Positions 30,005 to 37,498 of a stretch of 43,122 nt of DNA are shown in pieces. Position 1 is the first letter of the stretch; every line of letters starts with the position of its first letter. Under the pieces are notes generated by a model. It did no database searches, had not been told where the DNA came from, and saw nothing but the letters and a program-made list of their open reading frames with translations. The stretch is taken from assembly GCF_024435355.1 (NCBI RefSeq), contig NZ_JAMJWG010000038.1, forward strand, positions 1 through 43,122. The letters are read 5' to 3'. This DNA is from Streptomyces odontomachi. Its GTDB lineage: Bacteria > Actinomycetota > Actinomycetes > Streptomycetales > Streptomycetaceae. A program made the position numbers and the translations under genes.

Positions 30005-31177
30005 CTACGCCGTCGGTGCGTGTGCGAGGCCGGGACCGCTGCTCATGGCCAGCCGGAGTGCGTGCGCCGGGAACGGGGTCTTCTTGCTCTCCGTGAGCAG
30101 GCGGCGGTGGAAGTCGTCCAGGACGAGGGCGGGTCGGGCGTGGCGGTCGATGAGCGCGGCGATCCCGGGCGGAACTCCGTCGGGCCGGCGGCCGGCGACC
30201 CAGGCGCGGAGGAACTCCTCGGGTGCGAGGCTGCCGCGCAGGCCGTCGGGCAGGTGATGGCGGAGCAGATGCGTGGGGGCGTAGCAGCGGTCGTACGGCA
30301 GGTGGTCGGTGAGGAAGGCCGTCTCCTGCGGTGCCAGTTCGAAGTCCCGGCTCAGCGCCAGTCCGAGGTCGGCGAAGTAGACCTGCCGGCCGTCGGTGAG
30401 GAGGTTGGCGAAGTGGGCGTCGAAGTGGACCAGGCCGCGTGAGCTCATGAACGAGGTCCCGTGCGCGAGCGCGTCCTCCACCCATCGGTACGCCGAACCC
30501 ACGGTCGCCTCGTCCGGTTCGGGTGCCGTGCGTGCGTCGGCGAGCCAGGTGGCGAGCGTTTGCGGTACGTGTTCGAGGAAGAGCACCAGGCTGGCGGAGG
30601 CCCGGCCGACGGCCTCCAGGCGCCGACGCACGGCGGGTGACCCCTCCCAGTGCGCCACCGCTCCGTCGATGCCGCCGAACTCGTCGACGAACCCGGTGGG
30701 CGGCCGGTCCGGCAGCACCCGCCAGTGGTGCAGGAGCGGGAAGCCGGCGTAGTCGTCGTTCAGGACCCAGCCGGTGGTCATGATGTGTGCGGCCAGTTCC
30801 CGCCAGGCGCCGAAGCCGTGCGACCCGACCCCGTACTGGTAGAACAACGGCAACTCGAAGAGGTTCGCCGTCGACCGGACGTGCTCGGGCCGCAACTCGA
30901 GGTCGGTCAGCGGGATCCGCTTGACGAACACCCTCTCGCCCTCGACCTCCAGCTCCGACGACCTGCCGCCGAACCCGGAACCGAGCGGCGGCGCGGCGGC
31001 CACGGCGTCGCCGAGCCGGCGGTCGCCGTACAGGGACAGGCGGGTGCCGACGGTCACGTGCGCGTGCCGGCGTGCCCGGTACCGGGCTCGGGCCTCGTGC
31101 CGGGCTCGGGTCTCTTCCACGGGCGCTCCAGGGTCCGCTGGTCTCCCGGCTCCGGCAGCAGGGGGACGGACGGTCAC
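30005..31177 (-). CDS. Protein-kinase-like / aminoglycoside-phosphotransferase-fold protein
   Basis: This protein of up to 390 residues has an atypical kinase fold. ELEVEGERVFVKRIPLT holds a probable ATP-binding Lys. LVHFDAHFANLLTDGRQVYFADLGLALS holds the catalytic HxDxxxxN and an Asp in the DFG position (ADLGLA). It probably phosphorylates a small molecule or protein in the cytosol. The substrate is unknown. The start is uncertain: the first 45 residues are Arg/Ala-rich and poorly protein-like, and a GTG near 31057, in front of the TRLSLYGDRRL segment, is a reasonable alternative. It is convergent with nothing and probably monocistronic. Confidence 0.75.
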   Translation of the reverse strand: MTVRPPAAGAGRPADPGAPVEETRARHEARARYRARRHAHVTVGTRLSLYGDRRLGDAVAAAPPLGSGFGGRSSELEVEGERVFVKRIPLTDLELRPEHVRSTANLFELPLFYQYGVGSHGFGAWRELAAHIMTTGWVLNDDYAGFPLLHHWRVLPDRPPTGFVDEFGGIDGAVAHWEGSPAVRRRLEAVGRASASLVLFLEHVPQTLATWLADARTAPEPDEATVGSAYRWVEDALAHGTSFMSSRGLVHFDAHFANLLTDGRQVYFADLGLALSRDFELAPQETAFLTDHLPYDRCYAPTHLLRHHLPDGLRGSLAPEEFLRAWVAGRRPDGVPPGIAALIDRHARPALVLDDFHRRLLTESKKTPFPAHALRLAMSSGPGLAHAPTA

Positions 31178-31280
31178 GAGGACGCACGTGACCTCGGCGC
31201 GAGGTCGTGGGCGAGCGTCTCAGGTGCCTCGGTGACCTTACCCAGGCATGCCGCACCCGGGGCCGGGGAAGCCGGCTCCC

Positions 31281-31302
31281 CTCCGCGGCGCACGTCGCGG
31301 AG
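31281..31302 (-). terminator. Terminator after the small secreted-protein gene
   Basis: CTCCGCG (31281-31287) pairs with CGCGGAG (31296-31302) around an 8-nt loop, 28 bases beyond the stop codon at 31330. Confidence 0.6.
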
Positions 31303-31329
31303 AGGAGGGGTGGAGACCGGGCGGCGCCG

Positions 31330-31773
31330 TCAGTTGACGGTCACGGACACCGGCGTCGACGCGGTCGAGCCGTGCACGACGCGTACCTTCACCGTGCCCT
31401 TGGTGGTCAGCTTGGCGGTCGCGTTGTAGCGGCCGTCGTGGTTCACGGTCGTCTTGACGTTGTCCAACGGCTTCCACTGGCCGTTGCTGCCCTGCATCTC
31501 CACGGTCAGCTCGTCCCCGGGGTTGAGCCCCTTGGTCTGGCCGGTCATCACGACGGTGTCGCCGGCGGTCGCGGTGCTGGGGACCACGAGGAGGGTGATG
31601 GAGGCCGCGGCCGTCGGACTGGGCGAGGGACTCTGCGTCGTCGTGCCCTGAGGCGCGTGCGACGCCGCCGCGGGCGTCGCGAACGCGGCACCGGCCCCGC
31701 CGGCCAGCAGGCCGGCGCAGGTGCAGGCCACGAGGGCGGTGCGGACGCGGAAGGGCTTCCTGGTGCTTTGCAT
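31330..31773 (-). CDS. Small secreted protein with Ig-like (bacterial) domain
   Basis: The 147-residue precursor has a signal peptide ending AAFATPAAA and a Ser/Pro/Thr linker. One beta-sandwich domain (SITLLVVPSTATAGDTVVMTGQTKGLNPGD to VRVVHGSTASTPVSVTVN) resembles Ig-like repeats of surface proteins. It lacks a sorting motif, so it is probably released. GAGGTG lies nine nt before the ATG. It is divergent from hemB, with about 190 bp between them. Confidence 0.75.
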   Translation of the reverse strand: MQSTRKPFRVRTALVACTCAGLLAGGAGAAFATPAAASHAPQGTTTQSPSPSPTAAASITLLVVPSTATAGDTVVMTGQTKGLNPGDELTVEMQGSNGQWKPLDNVKTTVNHDGRYNATAKLTTKGTVKVRVVHGSTASTPVSVTVN

Positions 31774-31812
31774 GGCGCTTCACCTCGTCTGGCTTGCAAG
31801 CTGTGGTTTTTC

Positions 31813-31827
31813 GTGCCTTTTGGGCAC
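31813..31827. promoter_or_regulatory. Small hairpin in the divergent hemB region
   Basis: GTGCC (31813-31817) pairs with GGCAC (31823-31827), flanked by T and A runs on either side, about 40 bp upstream of the secreted-protein start. It could be an operator or a leader hairpin. Confidence 0.4.
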
Positions 31828-31965
31828 AAAATTCAGGTTATGCATGGGTTGCCCGTGCCTGCATCTCGATCTGTGCGGAGCGGGGCCGCGGTGGGGCGCT
31901 GTGGGGGCGCACCGACCGGGTGGGGGCCGGCGGACGGGCCGTGCACCGGGCGTAGCGTAGGGAGC

Positions 31966-32955
31966 ATGACGACGTACGGTTCCTTCCCCGCGGCGCGGCC
32001 CCGGCGGCTGCGCCGCTCCCCGGTGATGCGGCGCATGGTGGCCGAGACCCGGCTGCACCCGGCCGACCTGATCCTCCCCGCCTTCGTGCGGGAGGGCATC
32101 AGCGCACCCGTGGAGATCGGCTCGATGCCCGGCGTGTACCAGCACACCCGTGACAGCCTGCGCAAGGCCGCCGCCGAGGCCGTGGCCGCGGGAGTCTCCG
32201 GGATCATGCTGTTCGGGGTGCCGGAGGACGCCAAGAAGGACGCCGTCGGGTCCGTCGGGACCGACCCGGACGGGATCTTGCAGCAGGCGCTGCGCGATGT
32301 GCGTGCCGAGGTCGGCGACGAGCTGCTCGTGATGTCGGACCTGTGCCTGGACGAGTTCACCGACCACGGCCACTGCGGTGTCCTCGACGCGCAGGGCCGC
32401 GTCGACAACGACGCCACCCTGGAGCGGTACGCGGAGATGGCCCGGGTGCAGGCCGGGGCCGGGGCCCATGTCGTCGGGCCGAGCGGCATGATGGACGGCC
32501 AGATCGGCGTCATCCGGTCCGCCCTCGACGGGGCCGGCCACCAGGACGTGGCGATCCTCGCCTACACCGTCAAGTACTCCTCCGCGTTCTTCGGGCCCTT
32601 CCGGGAGGCCGTCGCCTCCTCGTTGCAGGGCGACCGCAAGACCTACCAGCAGGACCCGGCCAACGCCCGTGACTCCCTGCGCGAACTCGCCCTCGACCTC
32701 GAAGAGGGCGCCGACATGGTGATGGTCAAGCCCGCGGGCCCCTACCTGGACATCCTGGCCCGGGTCGCGGACGCCGCCGACGTGCCGGTGGCCGCGTACC
32801 AGATCTCCGGCGAGTACGCGATGATCGAGGCCGCCGCGCAACGGGGTTGGATCGACCGCGACGCAGCGATCATGGAGACCCTGCTCGGCATCAAGCGGGC
32901 CGGCGCGAGCATGATCCTGACGTACTGGGCGACGGAGGTCGCACGCCGGCTCTGA
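31966..32955 (+). CDS. hemB: Delta-aminolevulinic acid dehydratase (porphobilinogen synthase) HemB
   Basis: The 329-residue enzyme condenses two 5-aminolevulinate molecules to porphobilinogen. The two Schiff-base Lys are in YTVKYSSAFFGPF and MVMVKPAGPYLD. At the metal-site position it has DLCLDEFTDHGHCGVLD, with only one of the usual three zinc Cys in the CxC part. This fits the Mg-type enzymes with Asp in the site. TAGCGT (31953-31958) ends seven nt before the ATG and may drive a leaderless mRNA; GGAG abuts the ATG too closely to act well. It is separated from the other hem genes by the accessory block. Confidence 0.97.
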   Translation: MTTYGSFPAARPRRLRRSPVMRRMVAETRLHPADLILPAFVREGISAPVEIGSMPGVYQHTRDSLRKAAAEAVAAGVSGIMLFGVPEDAKKDAVGSVGTDPDGILQQALRDVRAEVGDELLVMSDLCLDEFTDHGHCGVLDAQGRVDNDATLERYAEMARVQAGAGAHVVGPSGMMDGQIGVIRSALDGAGHQDVAILAYTVKYSSAFFGPFREAVASSLQGDRKTYQQDPANARDSLRELALDLEEGADMVMVKPAGPYLDILARVADAADVPVAAYQISGEYAMIEAAAQRGWIDRDAAIMETLLGIKRAGASMILTYWATEVARRL

Positions 32956-32995
32956 TCCTGGACGCGCACGAACGCTGTTTGATGGGATGCCGTTC

Positions 32996-33658
32996 ATGAC
33001 GATCCGGGTCGTGATCGCCGACGACGAAGAACTGCTGCGTACCGGCTTCCGTCTGGTGATCGACTCCTGGGACGGCCTGGCGGTGGTGGGCGAGGCGGGA
33101 GACGGCCGGCAGGCGTTGCAGGTGATCGACCGCATGCGGCCGGACGTGGTGCTGATGGACCTCCGGATGCCCGGCATGGACGGGATCGAGGCCACCCGGC
33201 AGATCGTGGCCTCCGGCAGCGCGGCCAGGGTCCTGATGCTGACCACGTTCGACGAGGACGAGCACGTGCTGGCGGCGCTGCGGGCGGGCGCCAGCGGCTT
33301 CCTGCTCAAGGAGATGGAGTCCACCGAGCTGGTGGCGGCGATCCGGGCCGCGGTGCGCGGCGACACGCTGCTCGCACCGGGCCTGACCGGCCGTCTGCTG
33401 GAGCGGTTCCTGCGCACCGCGCCGGACGGGCCCACGACGCCGCCCGCGCTGGCGGGCCTGTCCGCACGCGAGATCGAGGTGCTCACCCTGATCGGGCAGG
33501 CGCTGTCCAACGCGGAGATAGCCCGTCGGCTGTCCCTGTCCGAGGCCACGGTCAAGCGGCACGTTGCCGCGGTGCTGCGCAAGCTGGGCCTGCGGGATCG
33601 CGTCCAGGCGGTGGTCGCCGCCTATGACCACGGTCTCGTTCGGCCGCGCGGTTCGTGA
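32996..33658 (+). CDS. NarL/FixJ-family response regulator
   Basis: This 220-residue regulator has a receiver domain with acidic pair DD at 9-10, the phosphoacceptor Asp55 in VVLMDLRMPGMDG, Thr in LMLTTFDED, and Lys in GFLLKEM. A LuxR-type helix-turn-helix follows (LSAREIEVLTLIGQALSNAEIARRLSLSEATVKRHVAAVLRKLGLRDRVQAV). No histidine kinase gene is adjacent, so it is an orphan in this window. An ATG at 32987 would add three residues; neither start has a clear ribosome binding site. Confidence 0.92.
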   Translation: MTIRVVIADDEELLRTGFRLVIDSWDGLAVVGEAGDGRQALQVIDRMRPDVVLMDLRMPGMDGIEATRQIVASGSAARVLMLTTFDEDEHVLAALRAGASGFLLKEMESTELVAAIRAAVRGDTLLAPGLTGRLLERFLRTAPDGPTTPPALAGLSAREIEVLTLIGQALSNAEIARRLSLSEATVKRHVAAVLRKLGLRDRVQAVVAAYDHGLVRPRGS

Positions 33659-33679
33659 GCCCCTCCCAGGACGGGACCG

Positions 33680-33695
33680 TCCTCCTCAAGGAGGA
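33680..33695 (+). terminator. Weak hairpin after the response regulator
   Basis: TCCTCC (33680-33685) pairs with GGAGGA (33690-33695) around a 4-nt loop, 22 bases after the stop. Confidence 0.4.
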
Positions 33696-33783
33696 GACGC
33701 CCGGCGGGTGATCCTCGTGGTCCATCCCGAAGTGCGCCGCCAGGCCGATCACGGGCCGGCGGTGGCGCCGTAGCGTCGCAGGT

Positions 33784-34428
33784 GTGATGGATGCCCTGCC
33801 CTACCGGATGTACCTGCTGGCCTACGACGAGGCGGCGCGCGGCCCCTACGACCGCACCCGCACCGGATTCCTCGTCCGCGTCGCCGCACTCGTCGACCTC
33901 ACCCTGCGCGGCCATCTGGCGGAGCGCGAAGGTGAGGTGCGGGTGACCGAACCCGGACCGGTCGGCGATCCGGTCCTGGACCGTGTGCTGGACGAGGTGG
34001 CCGCGGCCGCGCACGGCTGGAAGCACCTGGCGCGGCGACACCGGACGCAGACCCTGCACGACGTCGAGGACCAGCTTGCGGCCGGCGGACGGCTCACCGT
34101 CGCGCCGGGCCGGATCCCGGTGCTGTCCGGACGGCATACGACGGTGCAGGACCCGGGCACCGTACGGGCGTTGCGCGCGCACGTGACCGCGGTCCTGCAC
34201 GCCACCACTTCGGCACACGAGGTCGCCCCGGAGGATGCCGCGCTGGTGGCGCTGGCCGCCGCCGGCCGGATCGGCTCCGTGCTGTCCGGACCGGACCAGC
34301 GCCGGCACCATGCGCGGATCGACGACCTGACCGGCCGGCTCGGGGAACTCGCGCCGGGGCTGGAGACGGCCGTGCGCGGCCTGCGCACCACCATGATCGC
34401 CGCGCAGGGGGGTATGGGCGGGAGCTGA
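33784..34428 (+). CDS. GPP34 (Golgi phosphoprotein 3-like) family protein
   Basis: This 214-residue protein has the GPP34 pattern YRMYLLAYDEAARGPYDRTRTGFLVRVAALVDLTLRGHL at its start, and PVLDRVLDEVAAA and RHHARIDDLTGRL further on. In eukaryotes the domain binds phosphatidylinositol-4-phosphate; bacterial members probably contact membrane lipids, and Streptomyces carry several. The start is GTG 33784 or ATG 33787. TAGCGT at 33771-33776 ends seven nt before the GTG, again suggesting a leaderless message. Confidence 0.85.
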   Translation: MMDALPYRMYLLAYDEAARGPYDRTRTGFLVRVAALVDLTLRGHLAEREGEVRVTEPGPVGDPVLDRVLDEVAAAAHGWKHLARRHRTQTLHDVEDQLAAGGRLTVAPGRIPVLSGRHTTVQDPGTVRALRAHVTAVLHATTSAHEVAPEDAALVALAAAGRIGSVLSGPDQRRHHARIDDLTGRLGELAPGLETAVRGLRTTMIAAQGGMGGS

Positions 34429-34507
34429 TCCGCCTCCCGTCTCCCTCATCCCTCCTCCCTCATCCTCCCCCCGCGAGCACCCGATCCGAGTTGGAAGGCG
34501 TACACCG

Positions 34508-36328
34508 ATGGCATTAGGGCGAGCAGGGCGAGTTGCGCGAGCAGCGCGACCAGCGCGAGTGGGGCCAGTAGCGCGAGTGGGGCGAGTGGGGCGAGTGGAG
34601 CCAGTAGCGCGAGTGGGGCGAGTGGGGCGAGTGGAGCCAGTAGCGCGAGTGGGGCGAGTGGGGCGAGTGGGGCGGTGGACGGCGGTGCTGGCGTGTGCCG
34701 TGTTGGCCTTCGCCGCGACGCCGGCCCGGGCGGGGACACCCGAGGCCCGGCAGGTTGCCGCACCCGGCTCACCCACCGCCACCGTTCCCTCCAACGCCCC
34801 CGTCACCTCCAGCGCTCCCGTCACCTCCAACGCCCCCGTCACCTCCAGCGCTCCCGTCACCTCCGGCACACCCGTCGTGCGCACCCGGGCCGGTGCCGTG
34901 CGCGGCACCGCGGGGGAGGGCTACCGCACCTTCGACGGCATCCCGTACGCCGCGCCTCCGGTCGGCTCCCTGCGCTGGGCGCCACCGCACCCCGCGTCCC
35001 CGTGGCGGGGCGTGCGGGACGCCACCCGCCCCGCCAGCGCCTGCCCGCAGCCGGCCGGCGAGGTACCCGGTGGCAGCGTCGACGAGGACTGCCTCTACCT
35101 GAACGTGACCGCGCCCGACGCCGCCCGTCCGGACCGCCCGATGCCCGTGATCGTGTGGGTGCACGGCGGTGGCTTCAGCACCGGCGCGGGCAGTTCCTAC
35201 GACGCCCATCGCCTCGCCACGCGCGGCAACGTCGTGGTGGTCACCCTCAACTACCGCCTCGGCGCCCTCGGCTTCCTGGCCCACGGCGGCCTGCCGGGCT
35301 CCGGCACCTTCGGACTCGCCGACCAGCAGGCGGCGCTGCGCTGGGTGCGCGCGAACATCGGCGCGTTCGGCGGGGACCGGCACAACCTCACCCTGGCCGG
35401 CGAGTCCGCAGGCGGCTTCAGCGTGTGCGCCCAGCTCGCCTCGCCCACCGCCGTCGGCCTGTTCGACCGCGCCCTCATCGAGAGCGGACCGTGCACCGGC
35501 CGCGCCGACCGCCCCTTCGCGCCGTCCGCCATCTCCCGCACGGCGGCCGACGCCGCCGGGGCGAAGCTGGCGAAGGCGGTGGGCTGCGGCGCCGTCCGGC
35601 ACGTCGTGACCTGCCTGCGACGGGTGAGCCCTGCGCGGCTGCTCGCCGCCCAGGACGTCGACCAGCAGCCCGCCTACGCCACCGGCCTCCTGCCCCGCGA
35701 CCCGAGCACCGCGCTGGCCCACGGTGCCGTGCACCACGTGCCCGTCCTCATCGGCTCCAACCACGACGAGGGAAACGGCTGGGCCGCCGCCATCGTCCAG
35801 GCCGGCGTCCGCATCACCCCCGCCAACTGGCCCGAAACGGTGGCCGACTTCCTTCCCGACCCCGCCCAGGCTCCCACCGTCGCCCGCACCTACCCGGTCA
35901 CCGAGACGAACGGCGGACCGGTCCTGGGCGCGGTCATCGGAGACGGCAACTACTCCTGCCCGACCCTGCGAACCGGCGCGCTCCTCGCGGGCCGTGTCCC
36001 TCTCTGGCGCTACGAGTTCGCCGACGAGCACGCCCCGCCGCTCACCTCCACGCCCACCCCGTTCCCGCTCGGCGCCCCGCACGCCAGCGAGCTGACCTAC
36101 CTCTTCGACCTCGGCGGCCTGCCCCGCGCCATGACCCCCGCCCAGCACCGTCTCGCCGACACCATGATCGACTACTGGAGCGGTTTCGCCCGTACCGGCA
36201 ACCCCAACTCCCCGAACGCCCCCGCCTGGCCGGCCGATTCCGTCCAGTCCCTGGTCCCGGACCACACCGGCCCCACGGACACGACCGCCACCGCCCACCA
36301 CTGCGCCCTGTGGAACACCCTGCCCTGA
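34508..36328 (+). CDS. Secreted type-B carboxylesterase/lipase with repeat-expanded N-terminus
   Basis: The 606-residue precursor is an alpha/beta-hydrolase of the carboxylesterase B family. The catalytic Ser300 is in LAGESAGGFS, the oxyanion hole is VWVHGGGF, EDCLYLNV is the family signature, and SNHDEGNGW and PHASELTY supply the likely acid and His. The signal peptide core is TAVLACAVLAFAATPARA. It is preceded by about 55 residues of Arg/Val/Gly repeats (unit PVARVGRVGRVE) encoded by 36-bp DNA repeats. After the signal peptide comes a second repeat, APVTSS/N. GGAAGG lies nine nt before the ATG. The true start may be internal, because so long an n-region is unusual. Confidence 0.85.
   Translation: MALGRAGRVARAARPARVGPVARVGRVGRVEPVARVGRVGRVEPVARVGRVGRVGRWTAVLACAVLAFAATPARAGTPEARQVAAPGSPTATVPSNAPVTSSAPVTSNAPVTSSAPVTSGTPVVRTRAGAVRGTAGEGYRTFDGIPYAAPPVGSLRWAPPHPASPWRGVRDATRPASACPQPAGEVPGGSVDEDCLYLNVTAPDAARPDRPMPVIVWVHGGGFSTGAGSSYDAHRLATRGNVVVVTLNYRLGALGFLAHGGLPGSGTFGLADQQAALRWVRANIGAFGGDRHNLTLAGESAGGFSVCAQLASPTAVGLFDRALIESGPCTGRADRPFAPSAISRTAADAAGAKLAKAVGCGAVRHVVTCLRRVSPARLLAAQDVDQQPAYATGLLPRDPSTALAHGAVHHVPVLIGSNHDEGNGWAAAIVQAGVRITPANWPETVADFLPDPAQAPTVARTYPVTETNGGPVLGAVIGDGNYSCPTLRTGALLAGRVPLWRYEFADEHAPPLTSTPTPFPLGAPHASELTYLFDLGGLPRAMTPAQHRLADTMIDYWSGFARTGNPNSPNAPAWPADSVQSLVPDHTGPTDTTATAHHCALWNTLP
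34564..34671 (+). repeat. Three 36-bp tandem repeats in the esterase N-terminus
   Basis: Three nearly identical 36-bp units start at 34564, 34600 and 34636; each encodes PVARVGRVGRVE. Inside each unit a 9-bp GGCGAGTGG motif repeats. Related shorter copies extend to the left to about 34515. Confidence 0.9.
34793..34864 (+). repeat. Four 18-bp repeats encoding APVTSS/N
   Basis: Four 18-bp units alternate between Asn and Ser at the first codon, giving a 36-bp higher-order repeat that encodes a flexible linker behind the signal peptide. Confidence 0.9.
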
Positions 36329-36457
36329 CTGGGCAGGACGGACGGCACTGGACGGGACTGGACGGGACTGGATGCGATTGGGCTGGACTGCTGCGACGGA
36401 CGTCCACATGTCGATACGATATTGACCGAAATATGGACGGCCGATTTACTTCGGCGC

Positions 36458-37432
36458 ATGATGGATCCGAGCGTTCAGCGAGATGTCGACGTCGTGGTCA
36501 TCGGTGGCGGGGCGGCAGGTCTCCAAGCCGCTCTCGTACTTGCGCGGTCCCGGCGCAGCGTTGTCGTCGTGGATGCCGGCGCGCCGCGCAACGCCGGAGC
36601 GTCGGCGGTGCACAACCTGGCCGGTCACGAGGGGATCGATCCCCATGAGCTGCTCGGCCGCGCACGCTCGGACGCCCGCGGCTACGGCGCCGAGATCGTC
36701 ACCGCTTCGGTGACCGCGGCGCACCGGGCCGACGGGCGCTGGCTGGTGCGGACGGAGACCGGGACCGCGGATCCGCTGCGAGCGCGGGCCCTGGTGTTCG
36801 CCACGGGGGTGGTCGAAGAACTGCCCGAGGTGCCGGGGCTGGCCGACCTGTGGGGCGGGGACGTCGTCTCGTGCCCTTACTGCCATGGCTGGGAGGTCCG
36901 GGACCAGCCGGTCGCGGTCGTCGGCAGCGGTCCGCGCGCCTGGCAGCAACTCCTGCTGCTGCGGCGCTTCACCGAAGACCTCGCCCTGGTCGGCAACGGG
37001 CCGACCGGGCTGGAGCGCGGGCAGCTCGACCATCTGCGGCGGACCGGAGTCGCGGTCCACGAGGAGCCGGTCGACCGGGTGGTCTCGAAGGGCGGGCGAC
37101 TGTACGGGATCGCCTTCGCGAACGGTGCCGTTCTCCAGCGGGCCGCGGTGTTCGCCGCCACCACGCGCCGTCAGGCCACCGAGCTGCCCGCGACGCTGGG
37201 CTGCGAGGTCTCCTCCGCCGCCATCGTCGCCGACGACGAGGGCCGCACCGGCGTGTCGGGTGTGTGGGCGGCAGGCAGTTGCGCCCGACCGTCCCTGACC
37301 GTCGCCGGGTCGGTCGGCCATGCCACGACCACCGCGATAGCGGTGAACAACGCCCTCATCATGGAGGAGTTGGAGCTGGCGCCGGAGTTGGAGCCGCAGT
37401 CGCAGTCGCAGTCGCAGTCGCAGCTTCGCTGA
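36458..37432 (+). CDS. NAD(P)/FAD-dependent oxidoreductase with CxxC (thioredoxin-reductase-like)
   Basis: This 324-residue flavoprotein has the FAD dinucleotide fold VVVIGGGAAGLQAALVLARS. The redox-active pair is CPYC (Cys139/Cys142 in VVSCPYCHGWEVR), the NAD(P) fold begins VAVVGSGPRAWQQLLLL, and GVWAAGSC closes the FAD site. The CPYCHGWE context matches the thioredoxin-reductase-like dithiol oxidases such as HlmI and GliT, as well as many uncharacterised homologues. No thioredoxin or dithiolopyrrolone gene is nearby. The C-terminus ends in a QSQSQSQS tract from (CAGTCG)4. The start is uncertain (ATG 36458, ATG 36461 or TTG 36422), and none has a good ribosome binding site. Confidence 0.85.
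   Translation: MMDPSVQRDVDVVVIGGGAAGLQAALVLARSRRSVVVVDAGAPRNAGASAVHNLAGHEGIDPHELLGRARSDARGYGAEIVTASVTAAHRADGRWLVRTETGTADPLRARALVFATGVVEELPEVPGLADLWGGDVVSCPYCHGWEVRDQPVAVVGSGPRAWQQLLLLRRFTEDLALVGNGPTGLERGQLDHLRRTGVAVHEEPVDRVVSKGGRLYGIAFANGAVLQRAAVFAATTRRQATELPATLGCEVSSAAIVADDEGRTGVSGVWAAGSCARPSLTVAGSVGHATTTAIAVNNALIMEELELAPELEPQSQSQSQSQLR
37397..37420 (+). repeat. (CAGTCG)4 microsatellite
   Basis: Four perfect 6-bp units encode Gln-Ser repeats at the very C-terminus of the flavoprotein, a place where length changes are tolerated. Confidence 0.9.
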
Positions 37433-37457
37433 GGCGCGTGGGGTGGGGGTGGGCCCC

Positions 37458-37474
37458 GGTGGGAAGAACCCACC
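37458..37474. terminator. Hairpin between convergent genes
   Basis: GGTGGG (37458-37463) pairs with CCCACC (37469-37474) around a 5-nt loop, between the flavoprotein and the convergent secreted-protein gene. Confidence 0.65.
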
Positions 37475-37498
37475 CCCGGGAGTGCGGTCGGCGGACGT

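Noticed and set aside
19459..31965. Genomic island with integrase or tRNA attachment site
   Set aside because: No integrase, transposase, tRNA gene or flanking direct repeats were seen at either edge.
33655..33711. 18-codon GTG frame overlapping the response-regulator stop (GTGA) with fully GC third positions
   Set aside because: Tempting as a coupled micro-protein, but it contains the hairpin at 33680-33695 and has no recognisable homologue, so chance in GC-rich DNA is more likely.
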